Of a stretch of DNA of 64,000 nt, positions 21,270-35,580 are shown piece after piece (position 1 is the first letter of the stretch; each line of letters starts with the position of its first letter). The DNA is taken from contig CADCSX010000010.1 in NCBI GenBank assembly GCA_902805475.1, positions 1,831,001 through 1,895,000 on the forward strand. Direction: 5' to 3'. Both the position numbers and the translations under genes were made by a program. The notes beneath the pieces were generated by a model that did no database searches, was not told the DNA's origin, and saw only the letters and a list, made by a program, of their open reading frames with translations. Origin of the DNA: Entonaema liquescens. Its lineage: Eukaryota; Ascomycota; Sordariomycetes; Xylariales; Xylariaceae.

Positions 21270-22556
21270 ATGGTGAAAATCCCGGCATTCGAGGTGGAGC
21301 AATGGATGGACAAGTACGAGACCACACCAGGGGTTCTTAACATCGCTGAAACGTGCTGCTCGTCTGTATCAATCGACCAGCTTGCACAATTCAATAGTAA
21401 CCCGGACGGTGATGTTCATCCGCTGATCGATACCTCAAAACCCATGACCTACGGCCCGATCCGGGGATCCGATGAGTTACGCCGGAATATCACGGCCTTG
21501 TATAACGGAGATGCAGGTTCAAGGGAGACACTTCCATTGTTAACCGAGAACGTGATCGTTACGCAGGGCGCCATATCCGCCAACCACTTGGTATTTTATA
21601 GTCTTGTTGGACCAGGGGACCATGTTATTTGCGTCCTTCCAACTTACCAACAATTATATTCTATCCCCGAGTCTCTAGGGGCTGAGGTCTCCCTATGGAG
21701 GTTGAAGCCTGAGGACGGATATATACCCGACGTCACCGAACTCGATACCTTGGTCAAGGATAACACGAAGGTATAGAGACTCCCTCGGCTCAACCACTTC
21801 CAAGCCACACTCTACTCTTCAGGTAGCTAACCATTCTAGATGATCGTCATTAACAATCCTAATAATCCAACAGGAGCTACAACTCCAAAAGAGGTACTGG
21901 GTAAAATAATTGACTTTGCGCAAAAACGCGATATCATCGTATTCTCAGACGAAGTTTATAGGCCGCTGTTCCACAGCCTAGAACCAGGAGATGTCCCACC
22001 ATCGGTACTCTTGTTAGGTTACCATAAAGTTGTAGTCACTAGCTCCATGTCTAAGTCCTGGGCTCTGGCCGGTATTCGAGTCGGCTGGGTCGCATCACGA
22101 GATGCTTCTATCGTTGAGGCTATTGCATCCGCTCGCGACTACACTACAATTAGCGTGTCACAGCTCGACGACCAGGTGGCACGATACGCTTTGAGCCCCT
22201 CTGTGCGGCCAAAACTTTTCACACGGAACATTTCTTTAGCCAGGGAAAACCTACAGCTTCTGGGCCAGTTCATCCAAGACCATTCGGCCGTGTGCTCCTG
22301 GGTAAAGCCGACAGCAGGTACTACAGCTTTCGTGCAGTTCAGAAACAAGAAGGGGGATCCAGTTGATGACGAGGCATTCTGTAAGGACGTTCTGGATAAA
22401 ACTAAAGTCATGTTCCTACCCGGATCGCGTTGCTTTGGATACGGCCAAGATCGGTCCTTTGACGGGTTTGTTCGTATAGGATACGTGAACGAAACAGAGG
22501 TACTACGCCGGGCCTTAGGGAAACTTAGTTCATATCTCGCGGACCATCTTGAGTGA
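21270..22556 (+). CDS. PLP-dependent aminotransferase, class I/II
   Basis: A fold-type I aminotransferase of 405 residues from two exons (21270-21770, 21840-22556). The intron has a GTATAG donor and a GCTAACC branch. Motifs seen: the substrate-side segment YGPIRGSDELRRNI, the cofactor glycine region VIVTQGAISANHLVF, the PGDHVICVLPTYQQLY loop, INNPNNPTGA with the Asn that contacts the cofactor, FSDEVYRPLF with the Asp that binds the pyridine nitrogen, SSMSKSWALAGIRVGW with the Schiff-base lysine, and the C-terminal arginine region FVRIGYVNE. All catalytic residues are present. It would move an amino group between an amino acid and an oxo acid, or act as a related PLP enzyme. The closest named group is unclear. 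It is the last intact gene before the AT-rich block. Confidence 0.9.
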
Positions 22557-22904
22557 AAGCTAAGCGAGCAATAAGAAGAGAGTTTGAGTTCGGTACGAGT
22601 TATTCTACGTATGTGAGTTTGTAATACCTACCTAGGTAACTTGACACAAGGTTACCCAGCCATGAGCTCAGTGTAGGGTGTAATATATTCCTCCCTCGCT
22701 GGCTATATCCCCCACGTGATATAAGGAAACGACTATTAAGTTTAATCTCTGTAGAATAAGTGTCCATATATTAATCACTGTATAAGTAATGTTTATGGTT
22801 GTTTTATCGGCGTTAAACAATTAGTTAACTTTAATAATTATAATTGATTCTTATGTAATATTTTTCAATTTAATAATTTTCGGTAAAATTAGCTACTTAT
22901 TTAA
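22557..22904. other. Transition zone into the AT-rich block
   Basis: The first 150 bases keep normal composition. From about 22,760 the sequence becomes AT-rich before the terminal repeat begins at 22,910, which looks like mutation leaking beyond the element edge. It presumably holds the aminotransferase 3' untranslated region. Confidence 0.5.
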
Positions 22905-22909
22905 ATACA

Positions 22910-23054
22910 TGTCATATAATATAAACTTATAAAATTTATATAAAAATTTATATATTTTAAATGTATTTTTATATTTATTATTTTAAAAACTTTTTTATAA
23001 AATTTAATAAATATAATAATATAATTTAATTTATATTTATATTATATTATAATA
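22910..23054 (+). repeat. Left LTR-like direct repeat, heavily RIP-mutated
   Basis: Partner of 40,429-40,573 with no insertion or deletion over 145 bases. About 28 positions differ, every one C/T or G/A, and at nearly all of them this copy holds T or A. The end reads TAATA where the partner has TGACA. Confidence 0.85.
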
Positions 23055-26000
23055 TTTAATAATTTTATTATTTTATTTTTTTAATTATTTTTTAATTATA
23101 ATATTATAAATTATAATAAACGTTTTATTTTTCGTTAAATTAAAAAAATTTTATTAAATTAAATTAAATTAAAATTAATTATGAATTTAATTAAATTATT
23201 ATAAGTTTTTTTTAATAAATAATAATTATTTTAATTTTTATTATTAAAATTTATTTATTAATAAATCATCGTTTTTAATTTTTATTAATAATTTCCGTTA
23301 ATAATTTACATTTATAATAAATTTTATTAATAATTATTAATTTAAAATAATATTAATTTAATAATAAAAAATGTATTAAATTAATAATAATTATAATAAA
23401 TGTAAAACGTATTAATAATACGTATTTTATTATATAATTTTATTTATATTTTTATATATTTATTATAAACTTTTCGTTTTAATTAAATTAATTTATTATT
23501 TAATAATATTTTTTAAATAATTGTATTTAATTTTATTTTATAAATTTATTTTTTTACGTAAAAATAGTTTTATTTTATATATAATGTTAATATTATTTAT
23601 ACGTGTTTTTTAATTTTTTTAATAAATTTATCATTATTTATTATTTATAAAATATTAAAAAATTTTAAATTTATCGTTTTATAATTTTTTAATTATAACA
23701 TTTATTTTAAATTTTTTTTTTAAAAATTTTAAAAAAAAGTTTACCGTATAATTAATGGAAAAATTATAAAAATTCTTTAAAACATATATAAAATAATATA
23801 ATTACGGTATTTTAAAACAAAACGTTAATAATTATAAAATTAAAAAACTTTAATATTATTTAATTGAATATAATTAAAAAAAAAAATTTATTTAAAACGA
23901 AAAATAATATAAAAATTATCCATTTTAAAAAAATTAATTATATTTAATAAAAATTTATAAAATATATTTAATGTAATAACGGTTAAGTTTTTTATTTATT
24001 AAATATTTTAAACGTTTATATAAATTATATAATTAATAAAATATTATATAATAATTTATTTTATTAACGATTTAATGATAATTATTATTATTATATTAAA
24101 AAGTTTTATAATATTAATGTTTAAATAATATAAATTATAAAGTTTTTTAAATTTACTTTTTTAAATATTATTATTATAATAAAAAATATTTATAATTATT
24201 TTATTAAAACTTGATTTATGAAATTAAATGGTTTTATATTTACTTAAACATTTATTAAAAAATTTAAAAAAAAGTTTTAAAAAAATAATAATTTAATAAT
24301 AATTAAATTAAATTAAGAAAATAAAAATTACAAACGTTTAAAAATTACATTTTAAATTTATTTTAAATGTTTATAATTATTTAAAAAGTTTTATTATATT
24401 ATTAATTTTAATTATATATATAAAATTAACTATTATTATATATTTTTAATGAATATTATTATTATAATTAATATTAATTTTATGTTTAATGTAATTTTTA
24501 CGATAATATTTAATAAATTATATAAGTTTTTTAATTAAATAATAAAAAGTTTTTGTTTTTTTTTAATAGTTAAAAAATTAATTTTTTTAATTATATTATA
24601 TTAAATTTTTAAAAAAATTTTAAAGCTATTTTTAATAAAATATTCTTTAATATTTAATAATTAATTTATATTTTTTATATTAATAAAAATATTATATTTT
24701 AAATAAAAAAAAATGGTAATTAATTTTAAACGATAATAATAAAGTTAATGACTTTTTTACCATATTAATAATTAATATAAATTAATAAAAAAATTTAATT
24801 TTAAATATTAATTAAGTTATTATTTTAAATTATAAAAATTGTATATAATTTTGGTAATTTAATAATTAAATATATAAAAGTTTTAATATTTACAATTTAT
24901 TATTTTTTAAAATTTTTTATATTTATTATGGTTTTTTAACATTATAATTTTTTATAATATATTTATGTAATAAAGTTGATTTTAAAGTTATTTAATAATA
25001 GATAAAAGAATAATTTAATGAAAATTAATAATTAATAATATTTTATTTTTAAATTAAATATTTTTTTTATTATATTTAATAAATTAATTATTATATTTTT
25101 TATTATAAAACTTTTAATATAAAAACCATTTTTTTAATTAAATTTAATAATAATAATATTAAACATTTACTTAAATTAATAAATAAAATTAACTTTATAA
25201 AATTTTATAAAATGTTTTAACATATGATACGTTATTAATTATTTTAATATGAAAAAACGGTAATTTAAAAAAAAGTTAAAATTAAACAACATTTTTTTAA
25301 AATTAAATAAATTAATAATATACTTTTAACTTATATAAAAAAAACTTTTAATTTAATATTTTTTTATTATTAAAAAGTTTATATATATTTATTATAATTA
25401 AGTAATTTATTTTTATTTTATTTATTTTTATGTAATTATTTTATTAATTACATTTACGGGTTATTTTATTATTATAAAATTTATATTTAAATTAAATAAA
25501 TTAATAAAAATATTAAAATAAAAGGTATTTTTTATTAAAAAATAAATTTTTTTTATTATATAAAAGTTAATTTAGTTAATATTTAATATATAATGAATAA
25601 TGGGATTATAAATTAATAATATTTAAAATTAAATTAAATTTTTTATTAAATATATGTAAATTTATATTGTAAAATTTTATAATTAATTTATAAATATTTT
25701 TAAATCTTTAATTAAAATTATTAATATTATTAAATTAAAATTTTATTAATAATAAAAGATTTTTTTTTATATTTTTTATCTTTTATTACGTTAAAAACTT
25801 TTATAATGGAAAATTATAAATAATATTAATATTAATGAAAATTAATAAAAAGAAATTATATAAAAAAATATAAATTAAGTATAAAATTAAATAACACCGT
25901 TATTGTTAAAATATAATAAAAGAAAATTTTATAAAAAATTTATTATTAAAAATATAAATTAATTAAAAGTTAAACGTTTTTAAAATAAATTTTATAAATA

Positions 26001-27460
26001 ACTTTTAATTAAAGTTTTAATTAAAGTTTTAATTAAAATTTAATTAAATGAAATGGTTTTATTTACGGTTGTAATTATATAATAATTACGAAATAAATAA
26101 ACGAATATGTTTAAAAAAATTAATTTATTTATAATATGGAAATTTAAAATAATTTAAAAATTAAATTTTAAGTTTTAAAAAAATAATATTTTATATTAAA
26201 TTAGTTTTAATGATTTATTTAAAGATTGTTTAATTATTACGGAAAAAGTAATAATGTTAAAAAAGGATAAATAATAATAATTACGTGAAAAAAGTTAAAA
26301 AAAACATTTTAAATATAATGATATTAAGGTTTTTCTTAATTATTAAAAATTAAAATAAAGTGATTAATGATATAAAATTTGGAAATGTTAAAAAAATGTG
26401 AGATTATATTTATTTTATATAATTATTAATATTTATTAAACGATTAAATTTTAAATTTAAACATTTAAGTTAAAATATTTAAAAATAAAGTTTTTTTTAA
26501 TTATTTTTAATTTAAAATATGTGGGTATTTAAATTAATTAAAATGTTAAATTAATTTAAAATAATTAAATGTAAAATATATGTAATTATACGTAAATTAT
26601 ATAATATGTTAAATATTTTTTATTAATAATTTAAATTATAAAAAATATATTAAAATATTAATAAAATTATATAATAAAATATATATTATTAATGCATTTT
26701 ATATTTATTATAATTACTATTAATTTAATATACTTTTTATTACCGAATTAATGTTGTTTTTAATTTAATAATCATTTATAATTTTATTATTAATTATTAT
26801 TAATATTTATAAAAATATATAAGTAAATTTTATATTTTTTTTATTTTTCGAAAATAAATTATTTTTTTTATATTAATTAATAAATATAATTTTATTTTTA
26901 TTTAATTTGTTTTTATTTTATTAAAAAAAATTTAACGTTATAATATAAAAATATTATTTATTTAATTTAATAAATAAAATTAAAAAAATAATTTTGTTAT
27001 TTTTTTAAATATTAAAAAAAATATAATATTTTTTAAATTTTATAATAATTTAATTAAAATAATTATAATTTTTTTATAATAATATTTATTTTTTTTAATA
27101 AATTTATTATATTTTTTAAAATATTTTTTAAGTTTATTATTATAAAAAATTTATAATATATTAAATTAATTTTTACGTTATTTTAATTCCGTTATATTAA
27201 TTTTTTAAAATTTATTTTTATTAATTTATAAATATATTATTATTTTAATAATAATTTAAAAATTTTATAATAATAAATTTTATTATTTTTATTAAAATTA
27301 TTAAAATAACTTTTTAAATTTATTATTATATTTTTATTTTTTATATTATTTATTAAATAATTTTTCGAAATAAAATTTAAATATTTATTATTAAATATTA
27401 TTAATATTTCCGTTACAATTATAATAAACTTGTAAATAAGTTGTTTTATGATAGTTGTAA

Positions 27461-27530
27461 AATGTAATCGAGTCGTATCCGAAATCCAGTGACGGAGAAG
27501 TATTGTTTTAAAGCGGGAACCGGGAAGTAT
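27461..27530. other. Unmutated island inside the AT-rich block
   Basis: About 70 bases of near-normal composition (from AATGTAATCGAGTCGTATCC to AAGCGGGAACCGGGAAGTAT) stand alone in a sea of A and T. It has cytosines in CpA and CpC contexts that are missing elsewhere. It is not a recognisable tRNA or primer site. It may be a scrap of single-copy host or element DNA that escaped mutation. Confidence 0.6.
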
Positions 27531-29437
27531 TTAATTTTAAATATTATTGAAAAAAGTTGAAAAAAAAGTTACGAAATGCATTAAAATTTTAAAGTTTTTA
27601 ATTATTTTATTTATTTTTTAAAAAAATGGTTAATGTAAATAAATTTATAAATAATATAAAGAAAATATATTAAAATATATTTTATAATAATTTTAATATA
27701 ATAACGGTAAATATATTAATTAAAAAAAGTTATTAAATAGTTAAAATAAAAAAGAAAATTTAAATTATAATTATATTAAAAGTAAGTTAAATGGAAATAA
27801 AATATATAAAAACGAAAATAATGATAATAATTAAAATATTTAAAAAATATATAGTTTTAAAACGTAATAAATTTATTATTAAATTTGTTATTATTATTAT
27901 TATAAGAAAATTAATGGTAAAATATAATAATAAGTAAAAAATTAAAAATATAAAGTTTAAATAAAAGTAAATTTAAATGAGAAAAATGATAAAATTAAAA
28001 AAAAAATATTAAAAGAAAAAAAAAAAACGATAATTTTATAACGTGTGTTAAGTAAAATTGTATTTATTAAAAATGTTATTATTATATATTATTAATAAAA
28101 TAATTATTATATTTTATGTAAAGAATAAAATAAAAATAAAGTTATTTATAATTTAATAAAAAATAATATATTGAAAAATAATAAAAAAAATTATTTAATA
28201 AAAATAATAAAATAATTATTAAATAAAATATAAAAATATAATAAAAATAAATTATATAAAAATAATAAAAGTAATTTTATATAATTAAATATATTATTTA
28301 ATTTATTAAAATAGTGAAATTTTAATAAAATATAATAATGTATAATGCGGGTATATAATAAAAATTAAAAATAAATGAAAATAAGTTAAGTTTTTTTTAA
28401 TAAAAATATAATTTTTATTTAAAAATTTATTAAAAAATAATATTAATAATATTTTAATTGTAATAGGTTAAATATATAAATGTAATGGAATAAAAATAAT
28501 AATAATAATAATAATAATATTTTTATTATTATTATTAAATAATTTATTATAATTAAATAATTATTACTATTATTATTATTTATTTTTTTTAAAATATTAT
28601 TTTAATTATTTTCTTTATTAAAATTTATTAAAATTAATTAAATTATAATAAAAAATTAATTTTATATAATAAATTTAAATTTATAAAAAAACCGTATTAA
28701 TTTTAATATTTTTATAATAATTATTAATATTATAAATATTATTATATAAATTTTTTATTAAATAATATTATAAAGTTTTATAAATAATAATAATTATAAT
28801 ATTGTTAATAATAATAATAATGGAAATAATAAAAATAATAATAAAAAAATTTCTTTAAAAATAATTAAATATTTTAATTTTTTATAAATAAATTTTTATT
28901 TTATTAATATTATATTTTTTAAAAAATATATTATTTATATTAATATTTTTATATTTATTTATTAATTAAAAAAATTTATATAATTATAAAAAAAACTAAA
29001 ATTAAAATTATATAAACATTATATTTATAATATATTATTTAATAATGATTAATAATTAAATTAATAAAAATAAAATAAAATACTTTAATTATAAATAATA
29101 TAAATTATATTTATAAAAAACTTATTATTAAATTTCGTAAATATTTTAATATTATTTATTAAAATTTAAAAAATTAATTATTTACGTTATTAAATATAAA
29201 AAATAAAAAATTATTACGTTTTTTTATTAATAATATTATCCGTAATATAAAAACTTATAATTATTTATTTAAAAATTAATTTAAATATATTTTTAAATTA
29301 TTTAATTATTATATTTAATAATAATTAATTAAATTTATTATAAATATTACTTATAAATAATTTTTTTAAAAAATTAATAAACGTAAATTAATTTTTTTAT
29401 AAAAAATAAAATTTATATATAAATATAATAATAATAA

Positions 29438-29651
29438 TAATAATTAAATAACAACCGTACGTATTATTACATAATACATATTTAACATAAAAAAATACTT
29501 ATATATTTTAAATTATATAAAAAATGCGTTTTTCTCGTTTTTTAATAATAAATAATTTTTTCTTTAAACATTATTAACACATTAATCTTAACTTATTTAT
29601 TTATTTATTATTATTTTATTATTATTCTTTTTATATACATATTTATTAATA
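29438..29651 (+). repeat. Left LTR-like repeat of nested element
   Basis: Less mutated at several sites than its partner: it keeps CAACCGTACGTATTATTAC where the right copy has TAACCGTATATATTATTAC. It also keeps the Cs of ACATTATTAACACATTAATC that are Ts in the partner. Confidence 0.7.
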
Positions 29652-31779
29652 TTAATTAATATTATTAAACTTATAATAACACAAATTAACAAAGTTAAAA
29701 AAATCATTATTACAATAATTTAAAAAATTTTATTATAATAATATACATAATATTAACATAACATTTTTTATTAAAATAATTAAATTATTTATAATAAATT
29801 ACTATTTTATTTCGTTTTATAACCCATTTAAATTTATATTTATATATAGTAATTTAAATTCATTATTATTATTAATACTTTTATTATTTATAATATTAAT
29901 TCTTTTTATAATATTACAATTAAAAAACTTTATATAAATATAAACTTAAATTATAAATAATAACTTAATTAAATAAAAAAATATAAATAAATTGTAAAAA
30001 CTATTAAATTACTTTTTTAATCGAATAATAATAACCTTTATTTAATATTTTAATCACATAATAATAAAATAAAAAATTATAAATTTTATAAAAATAATAT
30101 TTTAATAAAAAAATATGTAAACATTTTTTATTTTAATAAATTTCGAAATTATTAATAAAAACGTTTTACACATTTAAATATTTAAAGAAATGTTAAATAA
30201 ATATAAAAAATAATTTTAAAAATTTATAATAATAAATTTCGTAATTATATTAAAATTATTATAATTAATATTAAAAATTATATTAATGTAACAAAATATT
30301 TATATAAATTAATATAATATTAATTATATAAAATTTTTTATTAATTTTATATAAATAAGTAATTTATTAATTTAAAATTTTAATAAATTAAAAAAAACAT
30401 AACGGAAATAACTTAATACGTTAATATAAAAAATTTTAATTTATAATATTAAAAAAAAACTTATTTATTTTAACGTATAAAAATTTATATATTTTCGGGT
30501 ATTAACGCATTAATAATTAACGTTTTTCAATTTGTAAATACTTATTTATAAAGTTATATATATAAAGTAAATTCCTTTTCTTAATATTATTTTTATAAAA
30601 AACTTTTTTTTTTACATTTAATTCGTTTTACCCATTTTATAATTAATATCATTTCCTTTTTTTTCGATATAACTTTTTTTTTCGTTACGCGTTTTATTAC
30701 CCCGTTTTTTTATAAAATACTTTACTTTTAATTTATAAAAAATACCGAGTTATTAATATTTAATAATTTAATTTTAAAAAAAATTTAAAATAATTTTTAA
30801 ATAATATTTAAATTTTTTTTTACCTTTTTTTTTTACCGCTTTATAAAAGCCGTTTATATTTTATTAAAAATAAATAAATAATATCTTAAAATATAACTTT
30901 AAATAAAAAATTAACTTAATGTAAAAGCAAATTATTTTATTTATTATAAAAAATATTTTTAAACTTTTTAAACTATTATTAAATGGCTTATATATAATTT
31001 TAACATTTCCTTTAAACACCGGAATAAATAAAAAAAACCCATTAATAAAAAATTATAATTCCTTTTTTTAAACAACTTTATTACTTACACAAATAATAAA
31101 CTTTTAAAAATAAACTTTTATATTTATTAATAATTAACAAATTTAAATTTATTATAAAATTTTCCTAATACGCGTCATTAATAAAATATACTTTTTTATT
31201 ATTATAAAACATTTTAAAAAAGTTTAAAATACTAAAAATAACTATATAAAAAAATTATATAATATTTTCGAAAATAAATTTAAATTTTTTTTAAATATAT
31301 ATTATATAATAAAAATTCGATAAATATAATTTTATATTATATTTTCCACTATTTTAATTAAAAAAACAATTATTTACTTTTTTTATAATATATTTTAATA
31401 TTAATATTTTACAAATATATATTTTATTATAAAACGTTATTTTAATATTAAATAAAATAAAGTTTAATATTATTATAATTAAATATTAATAATATTTTTT
31501 AATATTAAAATAAAAAAATAAAATTAAAAAAAAAAACAATATAAAAATATTTTAATTATTTTTTAATAAACTTTTATTATATTAAAAAACCTTAAATTAT
31601 AATTTTTAAAGTAAATAATAATTTATTATTATAATATATTAAATATATTAAATTATACCTTAATTTTAACACGTTTTTTTTATCTTATTTACGTAATTTA
31701 AAAATTTAACAAATAAATTTTAAATATTAATTAAAATATATAAAATTATAAAAAATATATAATAATTTTTTATTAATAA

Positions 31780-31813
<34 letters not shown>

Positions 31814-34800
31814 TATATTAATTACGTTAATTAAAAATATTATTATAGTAATAAAAAAAATAAATATAATTTTAAATAAATAAAAAAATAAAAATGTTAT
31901 TATTAAATTTATAAGAAAAAAAGATATTAATTAATAAAACATTTAAAATATAAATGTAAAAAAATTAAAAAAATATAAAAGATTAAGTGGGATTTTTTTA
32001 AAAAAAATTACGTAATTTTCTTAATAAATTTTAAAAAAATTAATAACTTTAATTCGAAATTTAATTAAAATAAAAATGTTGTTAATTTATTTTTAAATTT
32101 AAATAATAAAAATAATTTATTTTTAATAATAATATTCTTATTTAATTAAGTGTTTTAATATTATATTATTACTTTAAATTTATTTAAAAATAAAAAGTTT
32201 AATATTATTTTTATTTTAAACCGATATACGAAAAGTATTTTTTAAAATATTATATTCGATATAAGTATAATCCGTATATTTATAATTAAAAAAAATCAAT
32301 ATTTTATTTTTATTAAAGAATATTTAGATTAATAATTAAAAATAAATAAATTTTACATAAAAAAAATAAATATTAAATTTGGTAATAAATAATTAATTAA
32401 ATTTTTAAAAATAATTATAATTAATATTTTATTTAATAAAATAGATTTTTATGTTATAAAATTAAATATTTTATTTTTGCTTTTTTTAAAAGATATAGAT
32501 TAATTAAATATATATTTTAATAATGTTATTAATTAATTAATATATAAAAATAAAGTGATAATTAATATTATTAAAAAATGGGGATATTTATAATTTCATT
32601 TTAAAAACGTTATTTATTTTATAAAAAATGAATTATAACATTTTTATATTTATTTTAATTATTTATTAATTAATAAATTTTATAATTTATTAAATAAATT
32701 AAAATATAATATTAATATTAATAATTTTAAGGAAATTAATAAGTTTTATTATTATTATTAAATTAAAGGTAAAATTTTAATATAAATTTTAATTATAAAA
32801 TAATTATTAATATTATATATTTTAATAAATAATTAATTTTATATATAATTAACGCGGTTATTGGTTTTTAAATAATATGTTTTATAAAAAATTTATTAAT
32901 TAAAAAAATATAAAAAATATTAAAATACTATTGGATTAATATTTATTTTAAACTTTCGGATATTATTATATATAATGTTAAAATTAATTTTAATAATACC
33001 AAATTTAAAAATAAAGTTTATATAATTAAAATTACTTATTATTAAATATTAATTAAGGTATATTAATTAATTAATAAAGTTGAAAAATATTATAATTTTA
33101 TTTGTTAAATATATGAAATTATAATAATTAAGTTTTAAAATTTTATTTTAAACATGTTATAATTTTAAATAGTTATTAAAATAATAAATAACATTGTTAA
33201 TTTAAATAGTTTTATTTTAATTTTTTTAATTTTTAATGTTTATTTAAAAATTAATATAAATTTATTATTTATTTTTTTATAAATGTAAAAAATGTAAGTA
33301 ATTTAAAAAGTAATAATAAAAGTTAAAAAAATTAAATTATAACATTTAATTTATAACGTTTTAAATATTTATAACGGTTTTAATATTTATAACGGTTTTA
33401 ATATTAAGAAAACTTTTTTAATATTTTTTTTTATTAGTAATGAAATATTTGTTTATTAAAAGAAAAGTAAATAAAAAAAATTATATAAAGTTATTTTAAT
33501 TATTAATAAAAATGTTATTATTATTTTAAATATATTTGGTAATATATTTATATTTTAAAACTTTTATATTAAATTTTATATTTAGTTTAAAAAAAAATTA
33601 ATATTAATTAAAAAACTTAAAATTAAATTATTTAAATTTATTTTTAATTTTAATAATTATTGGATTATTTTTAAAGAAAATTTTATATTTATTAATAATT
33701 CTTTTTATATTGTTACGTTATTTGTTATTATTAAAAAATAAAATAATTTTATTTTAATAATATAATTTTAAGAAGATTGGAAAATAATTATATTAAGAAA
33801 ATTATATAAAGTTTTAAATATAAAAAAATATCTTAAAATTAGTAATATATGATTTAAAAGTATATAAAAGTGTAATAATTTTTAAATTATAAATGGTTTA
33901 TAAAATTAAAAGTAAAAATACCTTTGCTTTTTATAAAAAATTATAATTAGTAATTTAAAATTATAGTAATTTTAATAAAGAATTAATTATAATTTACGTA
34001 TTTATTATTTAAAAAATTAATTAATAATTTATTTTAACTTTAACTTTTATATTTTATTGAAAAAAAATAAAAATTATAATAAAAAATATTATTATAATTT
34101 ATATTTAATTTAAAACGCTTATATTAAAAATAATTTATATATAAATATTAATTAAATTAAAATATAAATATTTTGAAAAAACACTATTATATATTAATAA
34201 ATTATTATATAATTTTATTAAATTTAATATATATTAATTCGAAATTTATTTAAAATATAATTAAGAAAAATTACATATAAAACTATTAATATTTAACTTT
34301 TATTTAATAATAATAATTATAAATCCATTTAAAATTACCGATTTTTAAATAAATAATATTTTTAATATTAACATTATAAAATTTTTTATCATAAAAAATA
34401 AAACATTAATTAAAGTAGGAATTAAAGTATACCCTTAAAAGGTATTAAATAAAAGAACTAAAGATTTTAATGGTTTACGCATTACGGTTTATAAAAAAAG
34501 TTATAAAGTTTTTATTATATAAAAAAATTAAATTAAAAAATTTAAACTATTAAATTTAAAATCCTTAAATATAATTAAACAATTTATAAAATAAAAAACT
34601 TAAAAAACGTATATTTTATTAATTTATTAACTTAAAGTTACATTTAATTATATAATAATAACATAATATATAAAATTAAAATTAAAAGAAATTAAAATTT
34701 TTAACGTTAAAATTTAATGGTAAATAAATAATTAAAAATAAAGGTTTTATTACGTTAATTTAAACCTTTAAGATTTATACTTATATATTTTCATTAATAA

Positions 34801-35366
34801 ATTATTTGCAAATAATAAAAACTTAAATTTATAAATTAATTATATTATCGTTTTAAATAATAAAAAATCTATTTTTTAAAATAATAAAATTCGAATTATA
34901 AATAATATTATCCATTAATTATTTATTAAATATAAATAAATTATTTATAACATATTTACTAATAAAATTTATAAAATGGTTTAAAAATTTAATATAAAAT
35001 ACGTAATTTATTATATAATTAATATTATTTTAAAATATTTGTTATTTCTTTACGTTTTATTAATTTTATATATTAACTTTTTTTTTTATATTAATATTTA
35101 GTGTAAATGGGTAGTATAAATAAAAAAAAATTAATAATCAATTTAATAATATTAAAATAATCATATAAAAATTAGGAAATAAATAATGTTTAATAAATAT
35201 ACAACATTTATAACTTTGCGGACGTAATAATTAAAGTATTTTTTAATAAAGTAATAAAAATATTAATGAAAAATAATTAAATTAATTTATAATTAAAAAA
35301 ATAAATGAAATAAGAAATAAATATTAAATTTACAATTAATTAATTACGAAAAAAAAATAAAATAAA

Positions 35367-35580
35367 TAATAATTAAATAATAACCGTATATATTATTACA
35401 TAATATATATTTAACATAAGAAAATACTTATGTACTTTAAATTATATAAAAAACGCATTTTTCTTATTTTTTAATAATAAATAGTTTTTTTTTTAAATAT
35501 TATTAATATATTAATTTTAACTTATTTATTTATTTATTATTACTTTATTATTATTTTTTTTACGTACGTATTTACTAATA
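35367..35580 (+). repeat. Right LTR-like repeat of nested element
   Basis: Partner of 29,438-29,651. It keeps G or C at some sites mutated in the left copy (TACTTATGTACTTTAAATT; TACGTACGTATTTACTAATA), so both copies were hit independently. Confidence 0.7.

Larger units (their letters stand above)
29438..35580. mobile_element. Nested 6.1-kb LTR retroelement fossil
   Basis: Two direct repeats of about 214 bp (29,438-29,651 and 35,367-35,580) align without gaps at a constant offset of 5,929. Their differences are C/T or G/A. Both ends read TA, as expected of TG...CA ends after mutation. AATAA flanks both sides (29,433-29,437 and 35,581-35,585), a possible target duplication, though low-complexity. 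The size fits a standard fungal LTR retrotransposon. No open frame survives. Confidence 0.65.
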
